Of a stretch of 64,000 nt of DNA, positions 51,659-59,904 are shown piece by piece (the first letter of the stretch is position 1; each line of letters starts with the position of its first letter). Source of the stretch: Sva-07 sp963716235. Its GTDB lineage: Bacteria; Actinomycetota; Acidimicrobiia; Acidimicrobiales; Ilumatobacteraceae. A program made the position numbers and the translations under genes. Location: assembly GCA_963716235.1 (NCBI GenBank), contig CAVQTE010000029.1, positions 1 to 64,000 on the forward strand, read 5' to 3'. The notes beneath the pieces were generated by a model that saw only the letters and a list, made by a program, of their open reading frames with translations, ran no database searches and was not told the DNA's origin.

Positions 51659-52546
51659 TCAGGTGATCGACGCGGCATAGATGGCGCCGATCGAGGCATC
51701 GAGGGCCGCGTCGAACTCGGCGTCGCTCTGCTTCGCCGACAGACCCTCGGTGAGCGCACGGGAGAAGCTGGCGGTCACGCCGTGGTTGCGCGCAAGGAGC
51801 GCGTTCGCGTCGTCGCGGCTGTAGCCACCCGACAGGGCGACCACCCGCGCCACCCGCGGATGGGCGACGAGGTCGGCATAGAAGTCCTCGCTGTCGGGCA
51901 GGGTGAGCTTGAGCATCACCGACTGGTCGGCGGCGAGATCGTCGAGGCCAGCGAGCAGCATGGCCTTGAGCAACTGTTCTGCCCCCGCCTTCTGCGGGCT
52001 CTTGATGTCGATCTCAGGTTCGAGGATCGGCACCAGGCCGCTCGCCAGGATCTGCCGCCCGACCTCGAACTGTTGGTCGACCACCGCGCGGATCCCGGCC
52101 TCGTCGGCCAGCTTGATCACCGAGCGCATCTTCGTGCCGAAGACGCCCTTTTCGACCGCGCGGGCGAGCAGCGCGTCGAGCCCTGGCATCGGCTTCATCA
52201 GCTGCACACCGTCGGCGTCGTCGACGAGGCCCTTGTCGACTTTGAGGAACGGCACCACCTGCTTGACGTCCCACAGGTACTCGGCCGTGTCCCGGCCCTC
52301 GATGGAACGGTCCATGGTGTTCTCGAACAGGATCGCGCCGAGCACCCGGTCGCCGCCGAAGCTGGGGCTGGTGATGATCCGCGCCCGCATCGCGTGCATC
52401 AGCGCGAACATCTCCTCGTCGCCCGAGTACTCCGACTCGTCGATGCCGTAGAGGCGCAACGCCTTCGGTGTACTGCCTCCGCTCTGATCGAGGGCGGCAA
52501 TGAAGCCCTTGCCGGTGTTGACCTTGTTGAACTGCGCTGTGTGCAT
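51659..52546 (-). CDS. Fructose-bisphosphate aldolase, class I
   Basis: Splits fructose-1,6-bisphosphate via a Schiff base, without metal. The 295-residue protein belongs to the bacterial class I type: GFIAALDQSGGSTPKALRLY at the start, FLKVDKGLVDDADGVQLMKP, then ARAVEKGVFGTKMRSVIKLA, GLVPILEPEIDIKSPQKAGA and VMLKLTLPDSEDFY with the probable Schiff-base lysine, and VARVVALSGGYSRDDAN for phosphate binding. It is convergent with the phosphofructokinase gene, the previous step of glycolysis, with 49 bases between stops. Confidence 0.93.
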   Translation of the reverse strand: MHTAQFNKVNTGKGFIAALDQSGGSTPKALRLYGIDESEYSGDEEMFALMHAMRARIITSPSFGGDRVLGAILFENTMDRSIEGRDTAEYLWDVKQVVPFLKVDKGLVDDADGVQLMKPMPGLDALLARAVEKGVFGTKMRSVIKLADEAGIRAVVDQQFEVGRQILASGLVPILEPEIDIKSPQKAGAEQLLKAMLLAGLDDLAADQSVMLKLTLPDSEDFYADLVAHPRVARVVALSGGYSRDDANALLARNHGVTASFSRALTEGLSAKQSDAEFDAALDASIGAIYAASIT

Positions 52547-52611
52547 AGCGGGTGGTCGCCTTTCGTGGGAGATCTCTACTCCGACGATAGGCGCGCGGGC
52601 GGCGCGGTGCG

Positions 52612-52742
52612 GAACCGACCAGCGTCGGACGCAGCTCTTCCAGCACCTGGCGCAGCGACTGTCCCGACAGGCGCTCGGGAACCGCGACCTCCAGGACCAG
52701 GATGGTCACGACGATGGCGAATGGTCCGGTTCCTCGGTCAGG
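52612..52742 (-). pseudogene. Fragment of a TMEM175-like potassium channel gene
   Basis: The minus strand encodes GPFAIVVTILVLEVAVPERL and SLRQVLEELRPTLVG. These match the first helix and following segment of TMEM175 (DUF1211) proteins, which normally read FSDGVFAIxxTLLVLE. Only about 42 codons remain and the key Phe-Ser-Asp is altered. It has no start or continuation that I can find. Confidence 0.45.
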
Positions 52743-53216
52743 GCGCCATTCCGGGTTCGATCGTAGATGGGGCCCCGACGGGTCCGCTCGGCTGATCCGG
52801 TTCCCGGATGACGACGTCGAGCGTGACGCGAGCGAGGAGGTCATCTGCGCAGGCCTTGCGTCCCGGCTGCCTCCAGTCGAGGGCGGCGGTTTCGATGACC
52901 ATCCACGAAACCACCCAAGCCACGGTGATCGCACTGACCACGGCGATCGGGACGCCGATCGGGACTGTGGGCGCGGTCCCTGGTGGGAGCAGCACGCGAA
53001 CGGTCAGCTCGTGCGGGAGGCGGTCGGCGGCACTGGCGTGAGCGCGAGATCCTCGAGCCCGGTGCGGTCGGGCCCGTAGCGAGGTGTGAACGGATCGGTG
53101 TCCGGCTCCCGTAACAGCGACTCCAGGTCATCGAGGGCCAACTCGAGAAGCTGGTCCTGTCGGACGCTGGCCAGATCGGCGTCGAGGGAATCGATCGCAC
53201 GTTGAGGCTTTCGCAT
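52738..53216 (-). CDS. Small single-span membrane protein, unknown function, one frameshift
   Basis: ATG 53216 has GGAGG 5 bases before it. The first part, AIDSLDADLASVRQDQLLEL and ALDDLESLLREPDTDPFTPR, is a charged soluble region of about 70 residues. In another frame, after a shift near 53000-53030, come VLLPPGTAPTVPIGVPIAVV and SAITVAWVVSWMVIETAALD, a membrane helix, and an acidic tail to 52738. Joined they give about 158 residues. I know no family. The good ribosome site and the continuous sense suggest a real gene with a sequence error. Confidence 0.4.
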
Positions 53217-53344
53217 GCGTACCTCCAATGGTTGTCGAACGGCAGCCTTGTTCAGATGTCGCGGACGACGTCGATCAGACCGGCCTCGACGTCCGCGGTC
53301 AGCTCGACCCAGTCTGCTCGCTGCGATCTTCGATCGTCGGCGAC

Positions 53345-53872
53345 TCAGCCGGCGGCCTCGACGTCCTTGGCAAGATCGGCAGTGTCGGCATTCAGCTGCT
53401 TCTCCTCGACCTTGTCGGCCTTGTCCATGGCCTCTTCGATCTTGGCGCCCATGTCGGACACGCCGACGACGACGAGACCGGCCTGGCCCTTGTCGAGTTG
53501 CTCACCGAGGTCCTTGAGGTCGCTGCGGCTCATCCCCGCAGCGGCGTGCCCGGCCCAAGCGCCGAGCCCGGCGCCGGCGCCTGTCGTGAGGGCAAGGAGA
53601 CCACCGCCGATGGCGGCGGCCGGGAAGAGCGCGATGACGAGACCGGTGGCGAGGCCCACGGTTCCACCGCCCACTCCACCGACCCGTGTCGGGGTCTCGT
53701 GCTTCTTGACGATCTTGACCTTGCCGTTCTCCTTGCGCTCGATGACGGCCGCGTCGTATGCGTCGATCAAGCCGTCCTTCATGTGGAGGTCATGGACTGC
53801 CTGATAATCAGCCTTCGCGTCGTCCACATTCGTGTAGACGCCTGCGTAGACCATGAATGTGTCGATTGCCAT
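53345..53872 (-). CDS. DUF1269 domain protein
   Basis: A 175-residue protein from ATG 53872, with AAGGGAG 6 bases upstream. MVYAGVYTNVDDAKADYQAV and LIDAYDAAVIERKENGKVKI form the first part. A glycine/alanine-rich hydrophobic hairpin (GGGTVGLATGLVIALFPAAA, GGGLLALTTGAGAGLGAWAG) follows, then GLVVVGVSDMGAKIEEAMDK and a charged coiled tail. This is the full DUF1269 layout. Members are membrane-associated, often stress-related, and of unknown function. The PLDc_N and dab genes lie upstream on the same strand but a phosphatase fragment intervenes. Confidence 0.8.
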   Translation of the reverse strand: MAIDTFMVYAGVYTNVDDAKADYQAVHDLHMKDGLIDAYDAAVIERKENGKVKIVKKHETPTRVGGVGGGTVGLATGLVIALFPAAAIGGGLLALTTGAGAGLGAWAGHAAAGMSRSDLKDLGEQLDKGQAGLVVVGVSDMGAKIEEAMDKADKVEEKQLNADTADLAKDVEAAG

Positions 53873-53972
53873 TGCTCGCTCCCTTGTTCGTTGAATTCTG
53901 TCAACCTCCATGATGTGGGTGGGAACCGCTCGGCTGTTCACCCGTTGTGGGTGATCTCGGTGTGGTCGCCGG

Positions 53973-54317
53973 TTGAACGTCGCTGGTGCCCTCGCCGAGG
54001 AAGCGCCGATCGAACCATTGTTGCGGCTCCTCGAACACCTGCCCACCCACAGTGTCGTGTGCACCCATGGGGACATGTTGCACGGGGTCATCGATGCGAT
54101 CGAATCCGCCGACCTCGTTGACCGGGAGATCGGCTGCTTCGACAAGGGAGTGGTCTGGGTGCTGGCGCGAACCGATGGTGGTCTCTCGGTCGTCGACGTG
54201 ATCCCGCCGCACACGGTCGCGGAACTGGCCCTGGTCGGCGGGCCCCGGTTGCTCACCCCGTCAACGGCCCCGAGATGGTCAATCGCCTCTGCCTCCCCGA
54301 TGACGAGCGATGAATGA
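53973..54317 (+). pseudogene. C-terminal fragment of a histidine phosphatase
   Basis: The frame from TTG 53973 reads EAPIEPLLRLLEHLPTHSVV, CTHGDMLHGVIDAI and GVVWVLARTDGGLSVVDVIP. The THGD and its surroundings match the second histidine motif of SixA-like phosphoglycerate mutase-fold phosphatases. The N-terminal RHG motif is absent, so it cannot be active. It lies between two minus-strand genes, in the opposite direction. Confidence 0.5.
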
Positions 54318-54346
54318 TGAGGGTCAGCCTCACCGCTTGCTGGTTG

Positions 54347-54589
54347 TCACACAGCGGGGCGAGGCGGCGAAGCGTGCATTTCCGGCCGGGTGAGGATGTA
54401 GATCAGCGCGCCGAACAAGGGCAGCACGATGATCAGGAACGCCCATGCGGCTTTCGCCGCGCCACTGTGGTCTGGGCGCCGGAAGTTGTCGACGAAGGTG
54501 TAGATGACGACGAAGCCGACCATCACGAACATGAACAGCAACATGAACGACCAGAACAGTCCCAGGAGTGGAAAGTCGTACGCAATCAT
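54347..54589 (-). CDS. Small PLDc_N-domain membrane protein
   Basis: An 80-residue protein from ATG 54589, with AAGGAG 5 bases before it. Two membrane helices (LLGLFWSFMLLFMFVMVGFV and AAWAFLIIVLPLFGALIYIL) enclose the loop TFVDNFRRPDHSGAAK, and it ends TRPEMHAS. The second helix with WAFLIIVLPLFGALIYIL is the PLDc_N (phospholipase D N-terminal) motif, here without the nuclease. Function unknown. It starts 82 bases after the dabA stop on the same strand and could be read from the dab transcript. Confidence 0.75.
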   Translation of the reverse strand: MIAYDFPLLGLFWSFMLLFMFVMVGFVVIYTFVDNFRRPDHSGAAKAAWAFLIIVLPLFGALIYILTRPEMHASPPRPAV

Positions 54590-54671
54590 CAGGTCTCCTT
54601 CGCAGTGGTGAACGGTCGAACATCACCATGACAGGTCGAGGCCGGTGCCGTCGTCATCGACCTCGACGTCG

Positions 54672-57131
54672 TTACACGGGGCAGGGCTCAGGGAGCCAGC
54701 CGTCGCGTGTCCGGCGTTCGACCGAACCCGTCGCCGAGTCGATGCGGAGAAGGTGGAGCCACCCGTTGTACACGAGGTCGTGCACCACTGGCTGCGCGTC
54801 GAGCACGGAGTCGATCGACGACTGCGGCGCTTCGACGAACACCGTCAGACGCAGCGGGCGGTGAACGAGTGTGTGTCCGTCGTGCAGGGACTGCATCGGC
54901 AGGCCGATGCGGAGGTCGCCGCCGTTGCCCTCGAACACGCCGAGACGGCCACCGACGACGTTGTGCAGCACCTTGTTGCCGCTGCCGTAGAGGCGGTTGT
55001 CCACGGTGGACGCGTGGTACTGCATGTTGATCCAGTTCGTCACCACCATCGGGGCGGTCATGATCAGGGTGAGCACGGACAGGTCGGCATCGAGCCGCCA
55101 GTCGTAGTCGTGCAGGAAGCAGCGGCCACCGAGGTCGAGGTGACGTGTTCGCCATCGGGGTGCGACCACGAAGGCGGCGTTGCCGGCGAGGCCCCACTCG
55201 GGACGAACCTGGGACCAGTCGTTGGCCTGCTCGGACATCCGCTGCTCGAGCCGGATCGGATCGCCGGCGAGGGCACTCAGACCGAGGGCTCCGGCTCGTT
55301 CGGCCCGAGCCCGATGACCGGCGGTGGCGAGCAGCGTCGAGAGCTGCTCGATCCGTTCGCGGTGTGACGCGGGGGCGAGGTCGGTGTCGAACAGTTCGAC
55401 TGTGTCGGTGGTCGTGTCGTGCAGGGCAGGGACGAACCAGGTGCCGTCGGGGACGTGCACACCGAGCGGGGCCAGATCGTGTCGGACGGTGGCGTTGTTG
55501 AGGAGATCGGCGAGCACGCGTGCGTTCACCTCGCCCGTCTGGCCGCCGCATGCACCGCACTCGAGGCCGGCCGCGTGGGGGTTGTTGGCGCTGTGGCTGC
55601 CGTGGCCGCACAGCATGACCAACGGAGCAAATCCGTCGACCAGCCCCATGGCGGTCAGCACGCGGTGAGCGATGGCCGCGGCCTCTGCGGGGTCGTCGTC
55701 GACGAGGGCGAGGCGGGGGCGGAGCGCACCGAGCTGGCCAGGCAGACCATCGCGCTCCCAGGCGGCGGGGTTGTGTCGGTGCGGCATGCTCTCCTTGACC
55801 AGCTTGACGCCGGCGAGCAGCCCCATCGTTTCCACGTAGCTGAACATCGACGACGGGTCGCTTCGGAACTCCTGCCACCGTCGATCTTCTCCCAGCGCCT
55901 TCGTGCGAGCAGCGGCCAAGGCCTCGGCGTCGTAGACCGACGACGCGTCGGTGACGGTGAGCGACGGGGCGAGGAGTCCGGGCAGTTGTGGACGGGTCAG
56001 GGCACTGCCGGCCGGCGTGTACGCGATCGGGAGGCCGAAGAACCCGGCAAAGCCCCGCGTGCGCACGGTGCCCGACGTCCACTCGAGGGCACGGCGGAAC
56101 ACCTCGGAGCGCACGTCGATGCAGAAGACGGCCTGAACGTCCGCCGGAGCGGTCGGCGGCGTTGCCTTGGGTGTGCCGTCGACGATCGAGCGCTGGAACG
56201 TGCGCTCGACCGCCGCCTGCAACACCCAGTCGAGACGCTGCTCGTCGGCCGTCTCGGCTCCCAATGCGTCGACGAACGACCATGATTCGGCCCACGCCGC
56301 GTGCTGCTCGCGTTCACGGTCGGTGTCGTCTCCGTCGGCGGCGAGCAACCACTCCCAGGCGACCCGGATCGTAAGTAGTCCGACGATCGCGTCGTCGTCG
56401 GCGCCGACGAGTCGAGCCTGCCATCGACGGTAGGCGCACCATGCAGCCCAACCGTTCACCGAGGTCAACAGCGCAGTGAGATAGCCCTCGCGCCCGGCCT
56501 CGGCGATGCCCAGCTCGTCGAGCATCGCCGACAGTGCAACGGCTGGGTTCTCGGGCAGGGCGTCGAGATTGGCTCGAGCCCACTCCCGGCCCCGCCGCCA
56601 GGCGAATCCGTGGGTGACCGACGGGTCGGACCGCCACGCCGAGAACAAGCCGCTCGACGCGTCCGGTGCCCACGTGGCCTGCCACTCGTCGAAGTGGGAT
56701 GCGCAGTGCTGGCTGATCTGGTGAAGGACGAGGTCGGTCCAGTTCTGGCCGGGAACCGGCCCGATGCCCTGGTCGCGCAGGTCGGTGACCAAGGCCATCC
56801 GATGCAGTGTCGGCTGTGAGGGTTCGCCTGACGCCTCCAGCACCTCGAGCGCTGCCTCTGCCAGCTCGGGAGCGCCCATGGCAATCGCTGCTGCGTCGAG
56901 GTCGTCGGGCGACAGTCGACCGGCGAGCCATTCGTCCCGGAACCACGAGCGCGGCATCGTGAGCGTGGTGCCGGCGAGTGTGCCGAGTCGCGCCGCTGCG
57001 TCGGTGATGTCCGACGATCGCCATCCCCAGTAGGGGTTGACGGCGATGAACTGATCGAGTGGCCACGTCGGGGCGATGCGATCGCACGCGGTGGCCACGC
57101 CGGAGAGCAGGGGCGTTGTGGTGGAGGTCAT
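54672..57131 (-). CDS. dabA: Inorganic carbon accumulation protein DabA (DUF2309/UPF0753)
   Basis: DabA is the carbonic anhydrase-like subunit of the DAB pump, which turns CO2 into bicarbonate in one direction using the ion gradient. The 819-residue protein is complete. The zinc site is preserved: FCIDVRSE (Cys and Asp near residues 337 and 339), then CGHGSHSANNPHAAGLECGA (His near 510, Cys near 525), corresponding to C351, D353, H524 and C539 of Halothiobacillus DabA. TWPLDQFIAVNPYWGW and FAPLVMLCGHGS are typical. Its ATG overlaps the dabB stop by four bases, so the two are translated together. Confidence 0.93.
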   Translation of the reverse strand: MTSTTTPLLSGVATACDRIAPTWPLDQFIAVNPYWGWRSSDITDAAARLGTLAGTTLTMPRSWFRDEWLAGRLSPDDLDAAAIAMGAPELAEAALEVLEASGEPSQPTLHRMALVTDLRDQGIGPVPGQNWTDLVLHQISQHCASHFDEWQATWAPDASSGLFSAWRSDPSVTHGFAWRRGREWARANLDALPENPAVALSAMLDELGIAEAGREGYLTALLTSVNGWAAWCAYRRWQARLVGADDDAIVGLLTIRVAWEWLLAADGDDTDREREQHAAWAESWSFVDALGAETADEQRLDWVLQAAVERTFQRSIVDGTPKATPPTAPADVQAVFCIDVRSEVFRRALEWTSGTVRTRGFAGFFGLPIAYTPAGSALTRPQLPGLLAPSLTVTDASSVYDAEALAAARTKALGEDRRWQEFRSDPSSMFSYVETMGLLAGVKLVKESMPHRHNPAAWERDGLPGQLGALRPRLALVDDDPAEAAAIAHRVLTAMGLVDGFAPLVMLCGHGSHSANNPHAAGLECGACGGQTGEVNARVLADLLNNATVRHDLAPLGVHVPDGTWFVPALHDTTTDTVELFDTDLAPASHRERIEQLSTLLATAGHRARAERAGALGLSALAGDPIRLEQRMSEQANDWSQVRPEWGLAGNAAFVVAPRWRTRHLDLGGRCFLHDYDWRLDADLSVLTLIMTAPMVVTNWINMQYHASTVDNRLYGSGNKVLHNVVGGRLGVFEGNGGDLRIGLPMQSLHDGHTLVHRPLRLTVFVEAPQSSIDSVLDAQPVVHDLVYNGWLHLLRIDSATGSVERRTRDGWLPEPCPV

Positions 57132-58774
57132 GGAGCATCCGTTTCCGAGGCGAGGGTCGAGAAGGCCAACGCCGGTTCGGCGGGCAGGCGCGCAACGGTG
57201 CGGACCGTCGGTACGGCCTTCGGCTGGGGAAGTGACGTCGGCCGCGGGTGCGGCGCCGGCGGTGGCGACACGGCGAACGCCAGCCGGGTGAACGCGTCGT
57301 CGAGGAAGAGTCCGGCGTAGATCCAGGGGCGCAGCCGCGCCACGACAGATCCGTCGGGACGGAGTTGCGACGCCGACTGGACGACGAAGAGCGTGACCGT
57401 TCCGATGACGACGAACGCGAGCAGCGCCGTGGGAGCGTCCGGCCCCGAGGGCACGAGTTCGGCGAACGCCTCGTGGAGCGCGAGGTAGGCGACCGGCACG
57501 GCCAGCGCCCGGGCGATCGACGACGCACGCAGGCCATGCCCGTTCGGTGTGATGAGCGGCACCAGCGCGAGTGCGACGATCCCGAGCAGGACCCAGATCG
57601 AAGCGGACAGGGGAGACGTGCCCGGCAGCGCTTCCCAGGCGATCGCGACGAGTGCAGTGCCCATCACGGCCGTCACCGTGCCGACGGCGAACTCGACCGC
57701 TGAGGGAGTCGTCGGTCGCGGCGCAAGTTGCCGGCGCTGGGTCCGACGGACGGCGCCGCCCGCCGCGAGGAATGCATGTGCCTTGTAGAGCGAGTGCGCC
57801 ACGAGGTGGAGCAGCGCCATCTCCCACAGTCCGATCCCACACTGCATCAGCATGAATCCCATCTGCGCACAGGTCGACCAGGCGAGTGACACCTTCACGC
57901 TCACGCGTGTGGTCATCACAAGCGACGCGACCACGGCGGTGCACACCCCGGCGACGACCAACAACGTCCGTGTCTCCACCGCCCGGTCGACCACCGGTGC
58001 GAAGCGCAACAACACGAAGCCGCCGAGGTTCACCACTCCGGCGTGCAGCAACGCCGACACCGGCGTCGGCGCTTCCATCACCTGGATCAACCAACCGTGG
58101 AAGGGGAGCTGAGCGCATTTCAGGAGCGCGGCTGTCGCCACGAGCACAATCGCGACACGCGCACCCGCCGGCAGTGTTGGCGCCCCGACTGCGCCGGCGG
58201 CGATCTCGTCGATGCGCAGCGTGTCGAATGTTGTCCAGAACGCAACGACGGCACCGATCATGCACACATCGGCGCAGCGCGCGAGGAGAAACTTCTTGTG
58301 AGCAACGGCGACGGCTACCGGGCGGTCGCCGAAGAACGTGAGCAGCCCGTGCAGCGCGAGGCTCGCCGTCGCCCACGCGACGCCGAGCAGCACGAGGTTG
58401 TTCGCGACCACCACCAACGACACGGCGGCGAGCGTGGCCAACATCTGCTGTGCGTACCGCTGCTCGAACGGGTCGCCGGCCAGGTAGGTGGCAGAGAAGC
58501 GCACCACCACGAACCCGACCAGTGCGATCAGTCCCAACATCACCACCGTGAGCGAGTCGAGCCGCACGAGCGGCCCGGACGAGGCACCGTCGGCGATCCG
58601 GGACGCCGCCGCGACGATCGCCGCGATCGCTGCCACCACCGTCGCCTTCTGAGCGATGGACCACGCCGACGACGGCGTCGCGCACCGGCCGATGGCCACC
58701 GCTGCGACGCCCAGGACGAGTGCAGGGGCCAGCGACACGACGAGTGGCCAGGTTGGAGTGAGGGCAGCGAGCAC
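57128..58774 (-). CDS. dabB: DabB, NADH dehydrogenase subunit L-like membrane subunit of the DAB carbon pump
   Basis: The membrane partner of DabA, related to the proton-pumping subunits of complex I. 548 residues and about 13 helices. It has the antiporter-family core FHGWLIQVMEAPTPVSALLH, AGVVNLGGFVLLRFAPVV and KVSLAWSTCAQMGFMLMQCG with LHLVAHSLYKAHAFLAAGGA, containing the lysines and histidines of the ion path. GTG 58774 is chosen because GAAGGA lies 8 bases before it and LAALTPTWPLVVSLAP then begins the first helix. It is first in the operon dabB-dabA and divergent from a LysR gene. Confidence 0.9.
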   Translation of the reverse strand: MLAALTPTWPLVVSLAPALVLGVAAVAIGRCATPSSAWSIAQKATVVAAIAAIVAAASRIADGASSGPLVRLDSLTVVMLGLIALVGFVVVRFSATYLAGDPFEQRYAQQMLATLAAVSLVVVANNLVLLGVAWATASLALHGLLTFFGDRPVAVAVAHKKFLLARCADVCMIGAVVAFWTTFDTLRIDEIAAGAVGAPTLPAGARVAIVLVATAALLKCAQLPFHGWLIQVMEAPTPVSALLHAGVVNLGGFVLLRFAPVVDRAVETRTLLVVAGVCTAVVASLVMTTRVSVKVSLAWSTCAQMGFMLMQCGIGLWEMALLHLVAHSLYKAHAFLAAGGAVRRTQRRQLAPRPTTPSAVEFAVGTVTAVMGTALVAIAWEALPGTSPLSASIWVLLGIVALALVPLITPNGHGLRASSIARALAVPVAYLALHEAFAELVPSGPDAPTALLAFVVIGTVTLFVVQSASQLRPDGSVVARLRPWIYAGLFLDDAFTRLAFAVSPPPAPHPRPTSLPQPKAVPTVRTVARLPAEPALAFSTLASETDAP

Positions 58775-58830
58775 GTGAGGGTTCCTTCGATGTGCGGTTC
58801 GGACGCTGCCAGCCTGACGCATGGCAATCG

Positions 58831-58880
58831 TTCTGTCCAGTACAGGATTCGCTATAGTTCGTGAATCTCAAGTGAACGAA
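58831..58880 (+). promoter_or_regulatory. LysR-type operator candidates and promoter between dabB and lysR
   Basis: Within the 111-base divergent gap lie CTGT-CCAGT-ACAG (58832-58844) and TTCGT-N13-ACGAA (58858-58880), two inverted repeats of the style bound by LysR regulators. TTCTGT (58831) and TATAGT (58853-58858) are spaced 16 bases and could be the lysR promoter, so binding at these sites would give autoregulation. Confidence 0.4.
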
Positions 58881-58885
58881 AAACG

Positions 58886-59867
58886 GTGAGCGACGGAACT
58901 GACCCGATGCAATTGAACTTCCACCATCTCCGCTACTTCTGGGCGGTAGCGAAAGACGGCAACCTCACCCGTGCGGCCCGCCAGCTCCACGTGTCACCGT
59001 CAGCGCTCTCCGCGCAGATCAAGCAGTTGGAGGCCGATCTTGGCCAGACGCTGTTCCACCGAACCGGCCGCACACTCGTCCTCACCGAGGCCGGCCGGGT
59101 GGCGTTGTCCTATGCGGACGGCATCTTCGCGGCCGGCAACGAACTCGTCGAGGTCCTGCGAGAGGGACGGCGCGAAGAGCGCCAGATCCTCCGCATCGGC
59201 GCCGTCGCCACCACGTCGCGCAACTTCCAGGAGAACTTCATCCGACCGCTGCTCGACCGCGACGACGTCGATCTCGAGCTCGTCTCGGGCGGACTGCCCG
59301 AGCTGCTGTCGCGACTGCGCGTCCACTCACTCGACCTCGTGCTCTGCAACCAGCGCGTCCATGCGAGCGCCATCGATCCCTGGCGGTGCCGCCGCATCGC
59401 CCGCCAGCCGGTGAGCATCGTCGGTCGACCATCGACGCGGCCGTTCCGGTTCCCCGACGACCTCGCGCACTTGCCCCTCCTCCTGCCCGGCCGCGACAAC
59501 GAGATGCGCCTGTCGTTCGATCTGCGCTGCGAACAGCTCGGCATCCGCCCACGCGTGCGCGCCGAGGTCGACGACATGGCGTTGTTGCGACTCCTGGCAC
59601 GTGACTCCGACGGCGTCGCGCTCGATGCCGACCATCGTCGCCCAGGACGAGTTGCGCAGTGGACGCCTGGTCGAACTCGCCGTCGTCCCCGATCTCTACG
59701 AGAACTTCTACGGCGTCACCGTGCAGCGCCGCTACGAGCCGTCGCTGATCGGTCAACTGCTCGCCCGCCCCGACGCCGAAGTGCTCGAATCTCCGGCCAT
59801 TGAGGCGTCGATGTCGGAACGGTCTCGGGTGCGGGGTGCGTCTCGGCACCATGACCCGACAACGTGA
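58886..59867 (+). CDS. LysR family transcriptional regulator, one frameshift
   Basis: The N-terminal winged helix-turn-helix is clear: NFHHLRYFWAVAKDGNLTRA, ARQLHVSPSALSAQIKQLEA, LGQTLFHRTGRTLVLTEAGR, most like the NhaR/CbbR branch. The effector domain runs on with LRIGAVATTSRNFQENFIRP. A frame break near 59621-59625 separates it from its end, MPTIVAQDELRSGRLVELAV and FYGVTVQRRYEPSLIGQLLA, giving about 326 residues in all. GTG 58886 or ATG 58907 may be the start. Divergence from dabB suggests it controls the carbon pump in response to a carbon signal; that is inference from position. Confidence 0.85.
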
Positions 59868-59904
59868 GGCCGATCCAGCCGTGATTGGGCGGTGCCGTCG
59901 AAGC

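Noticed and set aside
54672..58871. A single 1,399-codon minus-strand gene
   Set aside because: The first half is out of frame with dabB. The real arrangement is two genes, dabB (57128-58774) and dabA (54672-57131), overlapping by four bases.
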